A DNA stretch of 64,000 nucleotides from NCBI RefSeq assembly GCF_000767615.3, contig NZ_CP009553.3, positions 4,092,001-4,156,000 on the forward strand, given 5' to 3'. The translations under genes and the position numbers were made by a program. Source of the DNA: Pandoraea pnomenusa. GTDB taxonomy: Bacteria > Pseudomonadota > Gammaproteobacteria > Burkholderiales > Burkholderiaceae. Shown here piece by piece: positions 43,312 to 52,155 of this stretch. The notes beneath the pieces are model-generated. The model had not been told where the DNA came from and searched no databases. It was given only the letters and a program-made list of their open reading frames with translations. Position 1 is the first letter of the stretch. The number at the start of each line of letters is the position of its first letter.

Positions 43312-45159
43312 ATGACTCAGTTTTCGCATAATGTGTCGCTGCATCCGGTGGTCAAGCGCGTGACAGAGCGCCTGATCGAGCGTAGCCGGCCGTCCCGTCA
43401 GGCGTATCTGGAGGGCGTGGCCCGCGCCGCACAGGGACAGCCCGGACGGGAGAGGATCGGATGCGCCAACCTCGCGCATGCATTGGCGGCCGCGCCCGCC
43501 GACGACCGTCTCAGGATCCGCTCCGAACGCACCCCCAACATCGGCATCGTCACCGCATACAACGATATGCTTTCGGCGCACGCGCCATTCGCCGAGTTCC
43601 CCGACATCATCAAGTCGGCGGCGCGCTCGCATGGCGCAAGCGCCCAGGTGGCCGGCGGCGTGCCCGCCATGTGCGACGGCGTGACGCAAGGCTATGCCGG
43701 CATGGAACTGTCGCTCTTCTCCCGTGACGTGATCGCCATGGCGTCGGTGGTCGCGCTCTCGCACCAGATGTTCGACGCGGCCATGTTCCTCGGCGTATGC
43801 GACAAGATCGTGCCGGGTCTCGTGATTGCCGCACAGGCGTTCGGCCACCTGCCCGCCGTGTTCAGTCCGGCCGGCCCCATGCCCTCGGGACTGCCCAACG
43901 ACGAGAAGTCGCGCATCCGCCAGGAGTACGCCGCCGGGCGCGTCACGCGCGCCGCGCTGCTCGACGCCGAACTCGCGGCCTATCACGCCGAAGGCACCTG
44001 CACGTTCTACGGCACGGCGAACAGCAATCAGATGCTCATGGAGTTCATGGGCCTGCATCTGCCGGGCGCGTCGTTCGTCAACCCCCATACGCCGCTGCGC
44101 CACGCGCTCACGCAAGCCGCCACGGCGCGCGCGGTAGCCCTCGCGAAATCGGGCATCACCACGTCGCAGATCCTCGACGAGCGCGCTTTCGTCAACGGCG
44201 TGGTCGGCCTGCTCGCGACCGGCGGCTCGACCAACCACACGCTGCACCTGGTCGCCATGGCGCACGCGGGCGGCATCCTGCTCGACTGGCAGGACTTCGC
44301 GGAACTGTCCGACGTCACGCCGCTACTCGCTCACATCTACCCGAGCGGCAAAGCCGACGTGAACCAGTTCCAGGCGGCGGGTGGTCTGAATTTCCTCATT
44401 CGTGAACTGCTTGACGCCGGCTTCCTGCACAACGACGTGACCACGGTCATGGGGCACGGGCTGCGCGCGTACACGCAGGAAGCCTGCCTGCGCGATGACG
44501 TGCTGTGCTGGCAGGACGCTCCCGCCGAATCGCTCGACGAGAACATCGTGCGTCCGGCCTCGCGACCGTTTGCGCCCGAGGGCGGCCTGCGCATGCTCGC
44601 CGGCAATCTCGGACGCGCCGTCATCAAGTCGTCGGCCGTCAAACCCGAGCACCAGAAGGTGCGCGCACCCGCGCGCGTGTTCTCGGATCAGGAGTCCGCC
44701 CAGGCCGCGTTCAAGGCGGGCGAACTGACGCGCGACGTGGTCGTGGTGGTGCGCTTCCAGGGGCCCCGCGCGAACGGCATGCCGGAGCTGCACAAGCTCA
44801 TGCCGATGCTCGGCCTGCTGCAGGACGAAGGTCACCATGTGGCGCTCGTGACCGACGGCCGGATGTCGGGCGCGTCCGGCAAGGTGCCCGCCGCCATTCA
44901 TCTGTCGCCCGAAGCCGAGCAGGGCGGCATGCTCGCGCGCGTGCAGGATGGCGACATCATCACCATCGACTGCGAAAAGAACCTCCTTCATTGCGAAATC
45001 GACGACGCCGCACTCGCCGCACGCCGTCCGGCGTCGCCGCCGCAACGCCCGTTCGATCCCTGGCGCAACGTCTTCTCGCTGTTCCGGCGCAATGTCGGCG
45101 CCGCGCCGCACGGCGCCTGCGTGCTCTTCGACGACGCCGAGTATCCGAAGGACAGTTGA
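43312..45159 (+). CDS. edd: Phosphogluconate dehydratase
   Basis: A 615-residue [4Fe-4S] dehydratase converting 6-phosphogluconate to 2-keto-3-deoxy-6-phosphogluconate, first step of the Entner-Doudoroff pathway. IlvD/Edd motifs: VTAYNDMLSAHAPF, PAMCDGVTQGYAGMELSLFSRD with a cluster Cys, CTFYGTANSNQ and CDKIVPG, and LVTDGRMSGASGKVPAAIH near the end. ATG 43312 begins the family N-terminus (MTQFSHNVSLHPVV); the longer frame upstream is composition-biased. No eda gene is in the window downstream. Divergent from zwf and probably repressed through the same site; ended by a terminator at 45193-45221. Confidence 0.96.
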   Translation: MTQFSHNVSLHPVVKRVTERLIERSRPSRQAYLEGVARAAQGQPGRERIGCANLAHALAAAPADDRLRIRSERTPNIGIVTAYNDMLSAHAPFAEFPDIIKSAARSHGASAQVAGGVPAMCDGVTQGYAGMELSLFSRDVIAMASVVALSHQMFDAAMFLGVCDKIVPGLVIAAQAFGHLPAVFSPAGPMPSGLPNDEKSRIRQEYAAGRVTRAALLDAELAAYHAEGTCTFYGTANSNQMLMEFMGLHLPGASFVNPHTPLRHALTQAATARAVALAKSGITTSQILDERAFVNGVVGLLATGGSTNHTLHLVAMAHAGGILLDWQDFAELSDVTPLLAHIYPSGKADVNQFQAAGGLNFLIRELLDAGFLHNDVTTVMGHGLRAYTQEACLRDDVLCWQDAPAESLDENIVRPASRPFAPEGGLRMLAGNLGRAVIKSSAVKPEHQKVRAPARVFSDQESAQAAFKAGELTRDVVVVVRFQGPRANGMPELHKLMPMLGLLQDEGHHVALVTDGRMSGASGKVPAAIHLSPEAEQGGMLARVQDGDIITIDCEKNLLHCEIDDAALAARRPASPPQRPFDPWRNVFSLFRRNVGAAPHGACVLFDDAEYPKDS

Positions 45160-45192
45160 CGACGGCGCCTTCGCGTCGCATTCGCCGCATCA

Positions 45193-45221
45193 GGGCGTCA
45201 GGAAATCTTGACGCCTTTTTT
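45193..45221 (+). terminator. Rho-independent terminator of edd
   Basis: GGCGTCA (45194-45200) pairs with TGACGCC (45209-45215), loop eight bases, followed by six T. Confidence 0.9.
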
Positions 45222-45279
45222 ATTCGTGCGTCCCTAGACTGGCTTCGTCGTCACTTCCGTCGTCATCCGACACGTTGCC

Positions 45280-45657
45280 ATGCCCACGCTTGCCCAGCCC
45301 GCCAACCTCGAACCTCCCGCTGCCAACGCCGCGATGCCGCGCATCGGCGACATGCCCGGCATCGCGGCCGAGCGCAACATCGCGCGTCAACGCAATCGCC
45401 ACAGCCCCCGCGTTCGCCTCGACGCGACGCTCGACATCACACTCAGCCGCACCGCTGTCTCGACGCTGGCCGTCACGCTCGCCATGCGCCTGCCCCCGCC
45501 CTGGCGCGTCGAGACGATTCGCGCGATACGGCGCGATACGGCCGCCGTGGTGTCGATTGCCCTGCCGCGCGTCGAAGCCTCGCACGCCATGCATGCGGTG
45601 ATGCAGTCGCTGCCCGAGGCCGAATTCGGCGTACTGCGACTGCGCCCCGCCGCCTGA
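45280..45657 (+). CDS. Hypothetical 125-residue protein
   Basis: Not recognised. The predicted protein starts with a ~45-residue Pro/Ala/Arg-rich stretch, then two short strand/helix units: VRLDATLDITLSRTAVSTLAVTLAMR and VVSIALPRVEASHAMHAVMQSLPEAEFGVLRLRP, which look like an ACT-type beta-alpha-beta motif. No signal peptide and no clear ribosome-binding site. It lies between the edd terminator and the DapA-like gene, 72 bp upstream of the latter. The ordered C-terminal half favours a real gene, but GC-rich chance frames are common here. Confidence 0.5.
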   Translation: MPTLAQPANLEPPAANAAMPRIGDMPGIAAERNIARQRNRHSPRVRLDATLDITLSRTAVSTLAVTLAMRLPPPWRVETIRAIRRDTAAVVSIALPRVEASHAMHAVMQSLPEAEFGVLRLRPAA

Positions 45658-45729
45658 CGTCTGGCGCGGACCGTCTGTAAGAATCCTGAGCCATTACGCC
45701 AGCCGCCCCCTTAATTCGCCCCCCATCCT

Positions 45730-46611
45730 ATGCATTCAACCCGCTTTCTCGGCGTGTGGATTCCGCTCGTCACGCCCATGACCGGCGCCAACGGCGACCG
45801 GATCGATCGCCACGCGTTCGCACGCCTCGTGGACTACTACCTCGCCGCGGGCGTCGACGGCCTCGTGGTGGCCGGCACCACCGGCGAAGGCGCGCTGCTC
45901 GACGACGAGGAGCGCCGCTGGCTCGTCGAAGCCGCCTGCCATCTCGCTCGCGATCACGCGCCGATACTCGCGGGTATCGGCGCGGCCGACACGAGCCACG
46001 CCGCGCGGCAGATGCGCCAACTCGACGATTTGCCCCTCTCGGGGTATCTCGTCTCGCCGCCCTACTATCTGCGTCCGTCGCAGGAGGGCATCCTCTGGCA
46101 CTATCGCGCGCTCGCCGCCGGCACGCGCAAGCCGATCGTGCTCTACGACGTGCCGTTGCGCACCGGTGTGGCGCTCGACGTCGAAACGATCCGCGAACTG
46201 GCGTCGCACGAGCGCTTCGCGGCCATCAAGGCGTGCGACGCCGATGCGCTTGTGCGTCTGCCGTCGCAAGTCGACCTGCCGGTGCTGTGCGGCGACGACC
46301 TGCAACTGCTGCCCGCATTGCAGGCCGGTGCGACGGGCTGCATTTCGGCCGCCGCTCATGTGCGGCCGGACCTGTTCCTCAAGCTCCTGCGCTATGCGCG
46401 CGACGGCGACATGGTGCACGCGACGGCACTGTTCAACGGCATGAAGCCCCTCATGCGGCGGCTGTTTGCCGAGCCCAATCCGGTGGCGATCAAGGCCGCG
46501 CTCGCCTCGCTCGGACTGTGCGCGCAGACGGTGCGCCGCCCCCTGATGCCGTGCACGACGTCGCTGCGCAAGGAACTCGATGCGCAACTCGAAGTGACCA
46601 TGGCCTTCTGA
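45730..46611 (+). CDS. DapA-family (4-hydroxy-tetrahydrodipicolinate synthase-like) aldolase
   Basis: A 293-residue class I lyase with a TIM-barrel fold. The pyruvate-binding AGTTGEGALLDDEE, the catalytic Tyr in VLYDVPLRTGVAL and the Schiff-base Lys in FAAIKACDADAL are all present. The Arg of the DapA site is kept in PLRTG. True DapA joins pyruvate and aspartate semialdehyde for lysine synthesis; catabolic relatives act on sugar acids or aromatic-derived keto acids. No lysine gene is adjacent, so a paralogue function is possible. An HTH protein follows 40 bp downstream on the same strand. Confidence 0.88.
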   Translation: MHSTRFLGVWIPLVTPMTGANGDRIDRHAFARLVDYYLAAGVDGLVVAGTTGEGALLDDEERRWLVEAACHLARDHAPILAGIGAADTSHAARQMRQLDDLPLSGYLVSPPYYLRPSQEGILWHYRALAAGTRKPIVLYDVPLRTGVALDVETIRELASHERFAAIKACDADALVRLPSQVDLPVLCGDDLQLLPALQAGATGCISAAAHVRPDLFLKLLRYARDGDMVHATALFNGMKPLMRRLFAEPNPVAIKAALASLGLCAQTVRRPLMPCTTSLRKELDAQLEVTMAF

Positions 46612-46651
46612 CGCACCAGACGTCGCCCCTCTCACCCACACGCCAATCGCC

Positions 46652-47233
46652 ATGGACGACCTCGAACGCCATCACCGTACCGTTGCACGTCTGCTCATCA
46701 AGCTCTCCGGCACCACGCTCGCCCGGCTCGCCTACGCGACCGGCATCGCCGCCGGCACGATTTCCCGCTGGGTGCACGGCGACGGTTGCGCCCTTGGTGC
46801 ACAGCGCCGCGACAGACTCTTCGCCGCGCTCGGTGCACGCACCGACGGCGCGAATGTGCGCCTGGCGGCGCGCGCGACCGGCGCGGCGCAGCCGATGTTT
46901 CAGATCACCGGCATCTTGCAGGCCGAACGGTTCGCCACCCTCGCCGCACTGACCTCGACACGGTTCGTGGCCGCGCGCGAAACCTGCCAGGGCCGCACAC
47001 TCGTCAGCGTCGTCACCGACGTGACGGGTTGCACGACCGCCCTGCTCGTGGGCACGCGCGAAGCGCTGGACGAGCTGTACGCCGAACTCGACATCTCGGT
47101 ACCGCCCAGACGTCGCCTGGCGCCGTCGACGCATGCGTGCCGTCCAGCTCGTCCAGCTCGTCCGGATCGTTTTGAGGCGGAACTCGGCGCGTCCGCCTGG
47201 CCCTCGCACACGTTGCGCCCGCGCTCCAACTGA
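46652..47233 (+). CDS. Putative HTH-containing protein, function unknown
   Basis: A 193-residue protein. Residues ~18-45 (GTTLARLAYATGIAAGTISRWVHG) read as a helix-turn-helix like that of Cro/XRE or phage proteins. The middle has a beta-alpha pattern (TLVSVVTDVTGCTTALLVGT) and the C-terminus is basic and Pro-rich, partly from a 9-bp tandem repeat (CGTCCAGCT) around 47140-47165. It follows the DapA-like gene and converges on the Mg2+ ATPase. It may regulate the aldolase; this is only position-based. Confidence 0.6.
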   Translation: MDDLERHHRTVARLLIKLSGTTLARLAYATGIAAGTISRWVHGDGCALGAQRRDRLFAALGARTDGANVRLAARATGAAQPMFQITGILQAERFATLAALTSTRFVAARETCQGRTLVSVVTDVTGCTTALLVGTREALDELYAELDISVPPRRRLAPSTHACRPARPARPDRFEAELGASAWPSHTLRPRSN

Positions 47234-47261
47234 AGCGGATCGGCGCGCAGGGCGTGCCGTA

Positions 47262-49991
47262 TCACTGCCAGCCGAAGCGGCGTGCGAACATGCCCTTCAT
47301 CATCTGCGTGAGCACGGCGTAGGCGAGCAGGATCGCGGCGAGCATCGGGAAATACGCGAGGGGCAGCGCCTGCATCCTGAACGTGTCGGCGAACGGCGAC
47401 ATCGGCAGCATCAGGCCGATCAGCATGACCGCGCCCGTCATCAGCATCAGCGGCCAGGCGGCGCGGCTCTGAATGAAGGGCAGACGGCGCGTGCGGATCA
47501 GGTGCACGATCAGCGTCTGTGAGAGCAGCCCTTCGACGAACCATCCGGACTGGAACAACGACTGATGCGCCGCACTGTTCGCGCCGAACAGGTGCCACAT
47601 CGCGACGAACGTCAGCACGTCGAAAATCGAGCTGATCGGGCCGAAGAACACCATGAAGCGCGACAGATCCGCCGGATTCCACTGTTGCGGCTTCGTCAGT
47701 TGTTCGTCGTCGACGTTGTCGAACGGAATCGTGGTCTGCGACAGATCGTAGAGCAGGTTCTGCGTGAGCAGTTGCAGCGGGAGCATCGGCAGGAACGGCA
47801 GGAATGCACTTGCGATGAGCACCGAGAAGACATTGCCGAAGTTCGAGCTGGCTGTCATCTTGATGTACTTGAGCATGTTCGCAAACGTGCGCCGCCCTTC
47901 GATCACGCCCTGCTCGAGCACCATGAGGCTCTTCTCCAGCAGGATGAGGTCAGCGGCCTCCTTGGCGATGTCCACGGCGGTGTCCACCGAAATGCCGATG
48001 TCGGCCGCGCGCAACGCGGGCGCGTCGTTGATGCCGTCGCCCATGAAGCCGACCACGTGGCCATTCGCGCGCAGCGTGCGCACCAGGCGCTCCTTGTGCG
48101 CCGGCGTGAGCTTGGCAAACACATTGGCACGCTCGACCGTCTGCGCCAGTTCGGCGTCGGTCATCGATTCGATGTCGTCGCCCAGCACGCAGCCGGTCAC
48201 CTTCAGGCCGACCTCCCGGCAGACCTTGGCCGTCACGAGATCGTTGTCGCCGGTCAGCACCTTGACGTCGACGCCCGACGCGGCGAGCGCGCTCAGCGCC
48301 GGGGCCGTCGACTCCTTGGGCGGATCGAGAAACGCGATGTAGCCGACCAGCACCAGTGCGCTCTCGTCCGCAACGTCGTAGCGCTCGCGCACCGGCGGCA
48401 GATGGCGCGTGGCCACCGCCACGACGCGCAGCCCTTCGGCATTCAGGTCCGCCGTCACGCGGCGCAGGCGTGCGAGCACATCGGGCGTGAGCGGCTCCAC
48501 ATTCGCGCCGTGCTGCACCCGGTCGCACACGGCCAGCACTTCTTCCACCGCCCCCTTGCAGATCAACTCGTGATGCTCGCCGTTCTCGCTCACCACCACC
48601 GACATGCGACGGCGCTGGAAGTCGAACGGAATTTCGTCGATCTTGCGATAGCGATTGACCACGTCGAGCCGCTGGTGCAATTCGGCATGGTCGAGCACGG
48701 CCACGTCGAGCAGGTTCTTGAGCCCCGTCTGATAGAAGCTGTTGAGGTACGCGTACTCGAGCACGTCTTCCGAGGCGTGGCCCCAGACGTCGGTGTGGCG
48801 CTCGAGGCAGATCCTGTCCTGCGTGAGCGTGCCGGTCTTGTCGGTGCACAGTACGTCCATGGCGCCGAAGTTCTGGATCGCGTCGAGGCGCTTGACGATC
48901 ACCTTCTTGCGCGAGAGCACTACCGCACCCTTGGCGAGCGTGGCGGTCACGATCATCGGCAGCATTTCGGGCGTGAGGCCAACGGCCACCGACAGCGCGA
49001 AGAGCGAGGCTTCGAGCCAGTCATGCTTGGTAAAGCCGTTGATGAGCAGCACGATGGGCGTCATCACCATCATGAAGCGGATGAGCACCCACGAGACGCG
49101 GTTCACGCCCTGCTGGAACGACGTGACCGTGGGCTGCTGCGCGGTGACGCGCTGCGCGAGCGACCCGAAGAACGTGCGCGCACCGGTCGCGACCACGACG
49201 GCCGTGGCGGAGCCACTCACCACGTTCGTGCCCATGAACGCGAGATTGTCGTAAGCCAGCGGGTTGCTGCCGCCGGATTCGCAGGCGTGCGCGAACTTCT
49301 CGACCGGAAGCGCCTCGCCCGTGAGCGCCGACTGCGAGACGAACAGGTCCTTGGCGCTCAGGATGCGCACGTCCGCCGGAATCATGTCACCCGCCGCAAG
49401 CAGCACGATATCGCCCGGCACAAGGTCGGCGAGCGGGATCTCGCGGCCCATGCGGCCCAGCGCGCGCACATTCGCCGCGTCGATCGCGGTGTCGCGACGC
49501 AGCACGGTGGCCGTGGTGCGGACCATGGCCTTGAGCTTCTCGGCCGCCTTGTTCGAACGCGCTTCCTGCACGAATCGCAACACCGTGGAAATGATCACCA
49601 TCGACGCGATGATGATCGTTCCCTCGGTGTCGTCGGTCGCGTACGAGACCGCGGCCAGTGCCGAGAGCAGCAGATTGAAAGGATTGCGGTAGCAGTTGAA
49701 GAGGTGGCGCCACCAGGGCAGCGGCTTCTCGTGCTCGACTTCGTTGGCACCCACGTGCTCGCGCACGGTCGCCGCTTCGTCGTCGGACAGGCCGTCGCGA
49801 GTGGTGTGCAGACGCGCGAGCAGGTCCGGACCCGCGTCGCGCGCGGCGTCGGCCAAACCTGGCGGTGCCTCGTGGCCATGGGCGGGCGCATCGAGGGTTT
49901 CGAGCATGTCGCGACGGCGGAAGAAGCGCAGGCCGAGGCGCGCGCCAAGCACCGCAATCAGACGCTCGCTGAGCGTGAGAGCTTGTTGCAT
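47262..49991 (-). CDS. mgtA: Magnesium-translocating P-type ATPase
   Basis: A 909-residue P3B-type ATPase importing Mg2+. The actuator motif is LTGEALPVEK, the phosphorylation site DVLCTDKTGTLT, the hinge MGDGINDAPAL and the C-terminal membrane domain LPLQLLTQNLLYDLSQTTIPFDNVDDE, characteristic of MgtA/MgtB. About ten hydrophobic segments are seen. Start ATG 49991 is chosen because AAGGA lies eight bases upstream; upstream ATGs at 50000 and 50054 have no site. A long leader with strong hairpins (see 49992-50846) suggests control by Mg2+ or by attenuation, as in other mgtA genes. Confidence 0.94.
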   Translation of the reverse strand: MQQALTLSERLIAVLGARLGLRFFRRRDMLETLDAPAHGHEAPPGLADAARDAGPDLLARLHTTRDGLSDDEAATVREHVGANEVEHEKPLPWWRHLFNCYRNPFNLLLSALAAVSYATDDTEGTIIIASMVIISTVLRFVQEARSNKAAEKLKAMVRTTATVLRRDTAIDAANVRALGRMGREIPLADLVPGDIVLLAAGDMIPADVRILSAKDLFVSQSALTGEALPVEKFAHACESGGSNPLAYDNLAFMGTNVVSGSATAVVVATGARTFFGSLAQRVTAQQPTVTSFQQGVNRVSWVLIRFMMVMTPIVLLINGFTKHDWLEASLFALSVAVGLTPEMLPMIVTATLAKGAVVLSRKKVIVKRLDAIQNFGAMDVLCTDKTGTLTQDRICLERHTDVWGHASEDVLEYAYLNSFYQTGLKNLLDVAVLDHAELHQRLDVVNRYRKIDEIPFDFQRRRMSVVVSENGEHHELICKGAVEEVLAVCDRVQHGANVEPLTPDVLARLRRVTADLNAEGLRVVAVATRHLPPVRERYDVADESALVLVGYIAFLDPPKESTAPALSALAASGVDVKVLTGDNDLVTAKVCREVGLKVTGCVLGDDIESMTDAELAQTVERANVFAKLTPAHKERLVRTLRANGHVVGFMGDGINDAPALRAADIGISVDTAVDIAKEAADLILLEKSLMVLEQGVIEGRRTFANMLKYIKMTASSNFGNVFSVLIASAFLPFLPMLPLQLLTQNLLYDLSQTTIPFDNVDDEQLTKPQQWNPADLSRFMVFFGPISSIFDVLTFVAMWHLFGANSAAHQSLFQSGWFVEGLLSQTLIVHLIRTRRLPFIQSRAAWPLMLMTGAVMLIGLMLPMSPFADTFRMQALPLAYFPMLAAILLAYAVLTQMMKGMFARRFGWQ

Positions 49992-50546
49992 CGGATACAT
50001 CCTTGGAAAGCCATTGGGCGCGCCGACGGATCGCGAACGCCCTGGAATCGTCATGGGCGCGGATCAACCCGCGTGCTTTTCACCCCGTCGCATCACGGCG
50101 CGCAACCACTGCGCGACGCGTGCTCGCGCGCCCGGTCGGGCAACGCCAGCGCTCTCGGCATGCGGATCGACGTGAAAGTGATGCAGACACTGCGATGGCA
50201 GCATCAGGGCTTGCGGATTGCCTCCGCGAAGGGTCATGGAGTAACGGAACACGATAAATCCCCCGGACGCGCGGCGATCCGACCCACGCGGGCGCCGGGA
50301 TCGTATTCGCCGCCCGCGAGGCGGTGGAAACGAAACGCGAACGCACACGCACGGCAGGACAGCCCGAACGGCATACGTAAAACTTGTTAGGGAGCGTGCT
50401 ACGAAAGACAGCCGCTATCGATACGGCCCAAACCGGTCCTCCGGCGCGACGGCCAGGGGCGATGGGCAATCAAGAGGAATGTCTGAGGAGCGCGCCGACC
50501 CGACGATGCGAGTCAGCGGCGGGGAAGATCCCGGGGACTAACTCGC

Positions 50547-50582
50547 GGTATTGGCGTCGACCTGCGTCGACCGGCAACTACC
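50547..50582 (-). ncRNA. Candidate structured element in the mgtA 5' leader
   Basis: On the minus strand GGTA-G-TTG and CAA-TACC close a hairpin whose inner arms are GTCGAC-GCAG-GTCGAC, a near-perfect 36-nt stem. A smaller hairpin GTCC-TTCCGT-GGAC stands just 5' of it. The 3' side contains GACGCCAAT, a string also seen in M-box Mg2+ riboswitches, but the other M-box conserved blocks were not found. Treated as a candidate regulatory RNA only. Confidence 0.35.
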
Positions 50583-50729
50583 ACTGGAACTACTGTCCAC
50601 GGAAGGACCTCCTGAGAACTAAGACGGCGCGATTCTACCCCCGAGCGCGTCGAAAGAAAAGTGACAATTCAACGTGTTACAAAATGATGACAATGGAAAC
50701 TTTCCACCGGCCGGCGGCTCAGTCAGAAT

Positions 50730-50747
50730 CTGTCATGTTTTCGTCAC
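50730..50747 (+). promoter_or_regulatory. Candidate PhoB box before the PAP2 phosphatase
   Basis: CTGTCAT, four bases, TCGTCAC: two half-sites at the 11-bp spacing of a Pho box. A second set on the minus strand near 50680-50700 (TTGTCAT, N4, TTGTAAC) is weaker. ~100 bp before the start. Confidence 0.45.
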
Positions 50748-50846
50748 AATCCGCCTGCCGGCGGCCGTCGATGCGCTGGCACCGCCCCCGGGGCAGTCCG
50801 GTCGGGTCGCGGGGTCCGGCGGCTATTTTTTCGCCCTCCGGACTCA

Positions 50847-51449
50847 ATGGATTCGATCAATCGCGCGCTCTTTCTGGCCATCAACGCTTCGCCTAACGTG
50901 AGCGAAGGCGAACTGGCTGTCGCCGTCTTTCTCGCCAAGTACCTGATTCTGCTCTTGCCGGTGGGGCTGGCGACGCTTTGGCTCGCAGGCGGACGCGACC
51001 GCGAGGGCGCCGTGCACGGCCTGCTGGGCGTAGGCCTGGTGCTGCTGGTCAACTTCGTCATCGGGCTGGCCTGGTTCGAACCGCGCCCCTTCGTTGTCGG
51101 ACTGGGCACGAACCTGCTCCCGCACGCCGCCACCAGCGCGTTTCCGAGCAATCACGCCTCGATCATGTTCACGGCCGCGTTCGTGTTGATGGGCACGGTC
51201 GCACGCACGCCGCGACTGCTCGGCAAGCTGCTGCTGCTCTGTGCCCTGCCCGTGTGCTGGGCGCGTGTCTACCTTGGCGTGCACTGGCCCGTCGACATGC
51301 TCGGCGGGTTCGTCGTCTCGATCGTGGTCGCGCTGATCATGCGCAGCGCCGGCGCGCGCGAGACCAGCCGCATCGTGACCGCGGTGTTCGAAGGCATCTA
51401 TCGACGCCTGCTGGCATGGCCGATCGCGCGCGGCTGGCTGCGTCGGTGA
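50847..51449 (+). CDS. PAP2-superfamily phosphatase, undecaprenyl-diphosphatase-like (BcrC/YbjG)
   Basis: A 200-residue inner-membrane PAP2 phosphatase with about five or six membrane spans. The three motifs are EPRP at 78-81 (Arg80), PSNHA with His103, and RVYLGVHWPVD with Arg140, His146 and Asp150. The lysine usually before motif 1 is replaced by small residues. The length fits BcrC-type enzymes that recycle undecaprenyl pyrophosphate for peptidoglycan. A PhoB-like box upstream suggests phosphate control. Confidence 0.87.
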   Translation: MDSINRALFLAINASPNVSEGELAVAVFLAKYLILLLPVGLATLWLAGGRDREGAVHGLLGVGLVLLVNFVIGLAWFEPRPFVVGLGTNLLPHAATSAFPSNHASIMFTAAFVLMGTVARTPRLLGKLLLLCALPVCWARVYLGVHWPVDMLGGFVVSIVVALIMRSAGARETSRIVTAVFEGIYRRLLAWPIARGWLRR

Positions 51450-51580
51450 ACGACGCGAGACTGCGCGGAACGACGAGACGAGCGGACAGTCGAGCCCGAG
51501 GAAAACGTTATGTGCGACGGGGGGATGTTTGGGAGACTCGGGAGATCCGAATCTCCCAATGATGCTGCGGAAGACGTGAA

Positions 51581-52006
51581 TCAGCGGTGATAATCGCCAG
51601 CCGCTTCCGGCTGGTAGTCGATGCCGAGCAGTTCGAGCTCGATCAGGCGTCCGCCCGGCACCTGCCAGTGGATCGACTGCCCGACGCGCAGTCCGAGTAG
51701 CGCGCTGCCCACCGGCGCGAGCACCGACAGGCCGTTCTCCGTGCTCGCAAGATGCTGCGGATACACGAGCGTCACACGGTGGGCCTGCTGCGTGGCCAGA
51801 TCACGATAGCGCACCACCGAATTCATGGTGGCGATGTCGGCCGGCATCTGCTCCGGGTCAACGACACTCGCCCGGGCAAGCTCTGTTTCGAGTGCCTCCA
51901 CATATGGCAATGCCGCGCGCGGCGCCTGCGCCATGAGCGATTCGAGGCGTTCGACATCTAGCGTCGAGACGGTGATCGAGGGACGTTGGGAGTTCACGGT
52001 GGACAT
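51581..52006 (-). CDS. rnk: Nucleoside diphosphate kinase regulator Rnk
   Basis: A 141-residue Rnk protein: an N-terminal coiled segment (VERLESLMAQAPRAALPYVEALETEL) and the GreA/GreB-like C-terminal domain (VVRYRDL, HRVTLVYPQH, LSVLAPVGSALLGLRVGQSIHW). Rnk binds RNA polymerase and was first described as a regulator of NDP kinase. The start at 52006 is chosen since the extra 15 residues upstream are not family-like. Divergent from hemL, with overlapping upstream regions. Confidence 0.9.
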   Translation of the reverse strand: MSTVNSQRPSITVSTLDVERLESLMAQAPRAALPYVEALETELARASVVDPEQMPADIATMNSVVRYRDLATQQAHRVTLVYPQHLASTENGLSVLAPVGSALLGLRVGQSIHWQVPGGRLIELELLGIDYQPEAAGDYHR

Positions 52007-52155
52007 GTCGACGGGCCTGTATTTCCTTGACGTTGAGAAAGTTGCCCCCAATCTAACAGATGCCCCGCCCTGCGAGAAGTCCCGCAGCCGGGCGGCATCC
52101 GCTAGAATCGACGCATCGGGGCCCGTGTGCCCGCCAACGCCGCCTAACTGAAGTC

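Larger units (their letters stand above)
49992..50846. other. Long intergenic leader region between mgtA and PAP2 gene
   Basis: About 850 bp without a convincing gene. On the minus strand the mgtA leader may be ~600 nt and holds a structured segment near 50505-50623. On the plus strand, before the phosphatase gene, lie PhoB-like repeats (50730-50747). Reading frames here are short or Arg-rich shadows. Confidence 0.6.

Noticed and set aside
47140..47165. CGTCCAGCT tandem repeat
   Set aside because: Only two and a half copies within a gene; too short to be a meaningful element.
47565..50390. 941-codon plus-strand frame opposite mgtA
   Set aside because: mgtA has all P-type ATPase motifs; the opposite frame has no domain and biased composition.
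50505..50623. Firm call of an M-box riboswitch before mgtA
   Set aside because: Only one conserved string matches; the other conserved blocks of the M-box were not found, so it is kept as a candidate structured leader.
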